Of a DNA stretch of 64,000 bases, positions 60,533-64,000 are shown one piece after another. The notes below the pieces were generated by a model, which searched no databases, had not been told where the DNA came from, and was given only the letters and a program-made list of their open reading frames with translations. The translations under genes and the position numbers were made by a program. Each line of letters opens with the position of its first letter. Within the stretch, counting starts at the first letter, position 1. The DNA comes from Apteryx mantelli. Its lineage: Eukaryota > Chordata > Aves > Apterygiformes > Apterygidae. Location of the stretch: the NCBI RefSeq assembly GCF_036417845.1, contig NC_090017.1, forward strand, positions 310,001 through 374,000. The letters run 5' to 3'.

Positions 60533-61060
60533 CTGCCCCACATCTTGGAGCTGCCCCCCGGCATCCTGGAGTTGCCCCATGTCCAAGAGCTGCCCCACGG
60601 CGCCCTGCAGCTGCCCCACGGCGTCCTGGGACCCCCCCCCCAGAGCCTTGCGGCCACCCCACACCTTGGAGCTGCCCCATGGCGTCCTGGAGCCGCCCCA
60701 TGTCCAAGAGCTGCCCCACGGCGCCCTGCAGCTGCCCCACAGCGTCCTGAGACCCCCCCCAGAGCCTTGTGGCCACCCCACACCTTGGAGCTGCCCCATG
60801 GCGTCCTGGAGCCGCCCCATGTCCAAGAGCTGCCCCACGGCGTCCTGGGACCTCCCAGTGTCTTGGAGCTGCCCCACACCTTGGAGCTGCCCCATGGCGT
60901 CCTGGAGCCGCCCCATGTCCAAGAGCTGCCCCACGGTGTCCTGGGACCCTGCAGCATCTTGGAGCTGCCCCAGGGGGTCCCGGAGCTGCCCCACGTCTCG
61001 GAGCTGCCCCACGGTGTCCTGGAGCCACCCCACATCCTGGAGCCGCCCCGTGGGTCCCCA
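60533..61060. repeat. GAGCTGCCCCACGG minisatellite
   Basis: Units of about 45-55 bp such as GGCGTCCTGGAGCCGCCCCA and TGTCCAAGAGCTGCCCCACG continue the preceding low-complexity frame beyond its stop. 61060-61360 after it is unique GC-rich sequence with no supported gene. Confidence 0.85.
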
Positions 61061-61359
61061 CGGGCCCCAAGGAGAGCCCCGACCCCGGGCCCGGCCCCGC
61101 TGCGTCCTTAACTCTGCCCGTGGCCCCCAGGCCGGGGCCGGGCGCCGTTAAAAGCCGCTCTGCCCGCGAGGGAGGTCTCCGTGTCCGGAGGGGATGGGGA
61201 CAGGGACGGGGACAAGGCCGGGGACGGGGCAGCGGCCGCCGGAGCCAGGCCCAGCTCAGCCCCCCGGCGCGGCCGAGCCAACGGGAGCCCCGGGAAAGGG
61301 GGCGGATGCGGCCGGGGCCAAGGCCATGGGGGGGGGGGGGAGGGCTGAAGCGGCCATGG

Positions 61360-62230
61360 CACAACCCAGTACGAGACACCGGAGAATCTGCCACGTCCCC
61401 ATCCCAGCCCCCCCCCAGCCCCCCCTCCAAACCCCTGGGGTGGAGGCCACACGCGCACAACCCTATACGAGACACCGGAGAATCCACCACCTCCCTTCTC
61501 GTCCCAGCCCTCCCCCAGCCCCCCCTCCAGACCCCTGGGGTGGAGGCCACACGCGCACAACCCTATACAAGACACTGGAGAATCCACCACCTCCCTTCTC
61601 GTCCCAGCCCTCCCCAGCCCCCCCTCCAGACCCCTGGGGTGGAGGCCACACGCGCACAACCCTATACAAGACACTGGAGAATCCACCACCTCCCTTCTCG
61701 TCCCAGCCCTCCCCCAGCCCCCCCTCCAGACCCCTGGGGTGGAGGCCACACGCGCACAACCCTATACGAGACACCGGAGAATCCACCACCTCCCTTCTCG
61801 TCCCAGCCCCCCCCCAGCCCCCCCTCCAGACCCCTGGGGTGGAGGCCACACGCGCACAACCCTATACGAGACACTGGAGAATCCGCCACGTCCCCATCCC
61901 AGCCCCCCCCCCCCCAGTTGCCCAGTCCCTCCCCAGTTGCCCCTCCAAACCCCTGGGGTGGAGGCCACACGCGCACAACCCTATACGAGACACCGGAGAA
62001 TCCACCACCTCCCTTCTTGTCCCAGCCCCCCCCAGCCCCCCTCCAGACCCCTGGGGTGGAGGCCACACGCGCACAACCCTATACGAGACACTGGAGAATC
62101 CGCCACGTCCCCATCCCAGCCCCCCCCCCCCAGTTGCCCCAGTCCCTCCCCAGTTGCCCCTCCAGACCCCTGGGGTGGAGGCCACACGCGCACAACCCTA
62201 TACAAGACACCGGAGAATCCACCACGTCCC
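61360..62230 (+). repeat. TATACGAGACACCGG array, right block (forward orientation)
   Basis: Nine units of about 100-117 bp. Each has CTATACGAGACACCGGAGAA or a close variant (first copy AGTACGAG), then CCACCTCCCTTCTCGTCCCA and CCTGGGGTGGAGGCCACACG. CTATAC starts at about 61463, 61563, 61662, 61762, 61862, 61981, 62079 and 62198. The array ends about 180 bp before the + strand VMO1 TATA box, mirroring the left block. Confidence 0.92.
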
Positions 62231-62409
62231 TTCTCGTCCCGGTTCTCCCTGGTCCCTCCCAGTCCCTCCCAGTCCCTCCCAGTCCCCCCCAGTCTCCGCA
62301 GCCCCCCCACCCCCACCCCAAGCCCCGGCGGCGGCAGGGCCCTGCTCCAGGCCGTCCCGGCGGCCCACGGCGGCCACGTGCCCCCGGGGCCTTTGCCCCC
62401 GCGCGGGGC

Positions 62410-62416
62410 TATAAAG
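62410..62416 (+). promoter_or_regulatory. TATA box of the + strand VMO1-like gene
   Basis: GGGGCTATAAAGGGC, 31 bp before the ATG. It is shared with the - strand copy, as is the flanking CCCGCGCGGGG and the GGCCCAGCCATGGCGGC start context. Confidence 0.85.
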
Positions 62417-62446
62417 GGCAGTGGGGGCGCGCGGGGGGGCCCAGCC

Positions 62447-63076
62447 ATGGCGGCGTCCCCGGTGTCCCCGGCGTGGGTGGCCCTGGCCCTGCTGCTGCTG
62501 GCCCTGTCCTGGGGGGGCCACGCCACCGTCAAGGACGACCTGGTGCAGATCTCCGTGGACAACGGGGGGCCGTGGGGCGAGTGGGGCGAGCCCGAGTTTC
62601 TGCCCAAGGGCTCCTACGCCACCGGCTTCCAGCTGAAGGTGGGACGGGGACGTCGGGGGACACGAGGGGACACGGGGATGTGGGTGTGCGTGGGGACATG
62701 GGGGACATTGGGGGACACGAGGGGACACGGGGATGTGGGTGTGCGTGGGGACACAGGGGACACGAGGGGACACGGGGATGTGGGTGTGCGTGGGGACAGG
62801 GGGGACATTGGGGGACACGAGGGGACACGGGGATGTGGGTGTGCGTGGGGACAGGGGGGACATTGGGGACACGAGGGGACACGGGGATGTGGGTGTGCGT
62901 GGGGACAGGGGGGACATTAGGGGACACAAGGGGACACGGGGGACACCAGGTGACACCCCCGCTCCGGTGCCCCCCAGGTCGAGCCCCCCCCAGGGCATCT
63001 TTCGGGATGACACGGCCCTGAACGGGATCCGGCTGCTCTGCGACGAGAAGGGCACCGTCACCTCCAGCGAGGGGCT
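62447..63076 (+). CDS. VMO1: VMO1-like gene, + strand copy (two exons seen, continues past window)
   Basis: Secreted vitelline-membrane outer layer protein 1 family member. Exon 1, 62447-62638: signal peptide (WVALALLLLALSWGGHA), ISVDNGGPWGEWGEPEFLPK, YATGFQLK; donor GTGGGA, phase 0. Exon 2, 62978-63076: VEPPQ, GIFRDDTALNGIRLLCDEKG, TVTSSEGL; donor GTGAGT. Exon 2 begins in phase 0, but the run after GTCGAG has eight C where seven keep the VEPPQGIFRDD frame. Read literally the frame closes quickly, so an extra C in the consensus is the likeliest cause. The Cys of the usual EFC motif is Leu here, leaving the Cys of RLLC without its normal partner. Further exons lie beyond 64000. Confidence 0.88.
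62640..62955. repeat. Minisatellite in intron 1 of the + strand VMO1-like gene
   Basis: About five units of 50-57 bp with GGGGACACGAGGGGACACGG and GATGTGGGTGTGCGTGGGGA. This is the reverse complement of the array in the - strand gene's intron 1. Confidence 0.92.
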
Positions 63077-63089
63077 GTGAGTGCCGGGG

Positions 63090-64000
63090 ACGGGGGGGGG
63101 CCCGTGGGGTGGCCCTGTGGGGTGACGGCGGGGGCCATGGGGTGTCCACAGGGAGTGAAGGTGGGTGGCCCTGTGGGGTGACGGCAGGGGCCATGGGGTG
63201 CTCCTATGGAGTAAGAGGTTGGTGGCCCTGGGGTGTCCCCATGGGGTGATACTGGTGGCCATGGGGTGTCCCTATGGGGTGATGGTGGTGGCCACGGGGT
63301 GTCCATACAGGGTAGAGGTTGGTGGCCATGGGGTGTCCATAGGGAGGAGAGGTTGGTGGCCACGGGGTGTCCTGATGGGGTGACACTGGTGGCCATGGGG
63401 CATCCATAGGGGGTAGAAGTTGGTGGCCATGGGGCATCCTGATGGGGTGACACTGGTGGCCATGGGGCGTCCATAGGGGGTAGAGGTTGGTGGCCATGGG
63501 GTGTCCATAGGGGGTAGAGGTTGGTGGCCATGGGGTGACACTGTTGGCCATGGGGCGTCCATAGGGGGCAGAGGTTGGTGGCCACGGGGTCTCCATAGGG
63601 GGCGGAGGTTGGTGGCCATAGGGTGACACTGGTGGCCATGGGGTCTCCATAGGGGGTAGAAGCTGGTGGCCACGGGGTCTCCATAGGGGGCAGAGGTTGG
63701 TGGCCATGGGGTCTCCATAGGGGGTAGAAGTTGGTGGCCACGGGGCGTCCTGATGGGGTGACACTGGTGGCCATGAGGCGTCTATAGGGGGTAGAAGTGG
63801 TGGCCATGGGGTGTCACTGGTGGTCATGGGGTGTCCATAGGGAGGAGAGGTTGGTGACCATGGGGTGTCCTGATGGGGTGACACTGGTGGCCATGGGGTG
63901 TCCATAGGGGGTAGAGGTTGGTGGCCATGGGTGATGCTGGTGGCCATGGGTGTCACTATGGGCTTTCACAGGTAGCCACGGGGTCTCCATAGGGGGTAGA
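63090..64000. repeat. Minisatellite in intron 2 of the + strand VMO1-like gene
   Basis: Repeats of GGTGGCCATGGGGTGTCCAT and AGGGGGTAGAGGTTGGTGGCC-like words with a period near 35-60 bp, running past the window edge. It differs from the repeat in the corresponding region of the other copy (53432-54770). Confidence 0.9.

Noticed and set aside
1-64000. Search for transposon, retrovirus-like or LINE/SINE remnants
   Set aside because: I saw no reverse transcriptase, transposase, LTR or poly-A-tailed element. The repeats present are tandem, not interspersed.

Overview
The window looks like a GC-rich amniote chromosome, most likely an avian microchromosome or 'dot' chromosome. The coding exons are vertebrate and intron-split, third codon positions in the serpin are almost all G or C, and nearly every intron and spacer is filled with G/C-rich minisatellites. 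Two of the genes encode a vitelline-membrane (egg coat) type protein. The species call is inference. The order mucin - mucin - SERPINE1 matches human 7q22.1 (MUC3A/MUC12/MUC17 - SERPINE1), which supports the gene identities.

Layout. (1) 1-28070, + strand: the 3' part of a giant MUC3/12/17-type membrane mucin. It consists of a Ser/Thr/Pro tandem-repeat exon of at least 23.8 kb, then exons for EGF, SEA, a Cys-rich EGF-like module, a membrane helix and a cytoplasmic tail. (2) 28071-30299: spacer between two tail-to-tail genes. (3) 30300-40898, - strand: a complete second membrane mucin (about 2429 aa) with the same exon plan but a different repeat (12 aa). (4) 40899-47450: a 6.5-kb spacer of G-rich minisatellites with no gene I can support. 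(5) 47452-53176, + strand: SERPINE1 (plasminogen activator inhibitor 1), with a TATA box, a non-coding first exon and seven coding exons. The short last coding exon is not visible. (6) 53232-53431: assembly gap, flanked by a repeat. (7) 54867-55934, - strand: a VMO1-like gene. (8) 55990-62230: a minisatellite field sharing a motif seen in both orientations. (9) 62410-64000, + strand: a second VMO1-like gene, cut by the window edge. The two VMO1 genes, their TATA boxes, intron minisatellites and upstream arrays form an inverted duplication.

How the genes relate. The mucins would form epithelial glycocalyx, shed or held at the SEA cleavage site. SERPINE1 is a secreted inhibitor of plasminogen activators. 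VMO1 is a secreted beta-prism protein of the egg's outer vitelline layer in birds. They are neighbours rather than an obvious pathway. Both full mucin models sum to whole codons across all exons. Several one-base differences in the VMO1 copies fall in GC-rich runs and may be assembly errors rather than real lesions.
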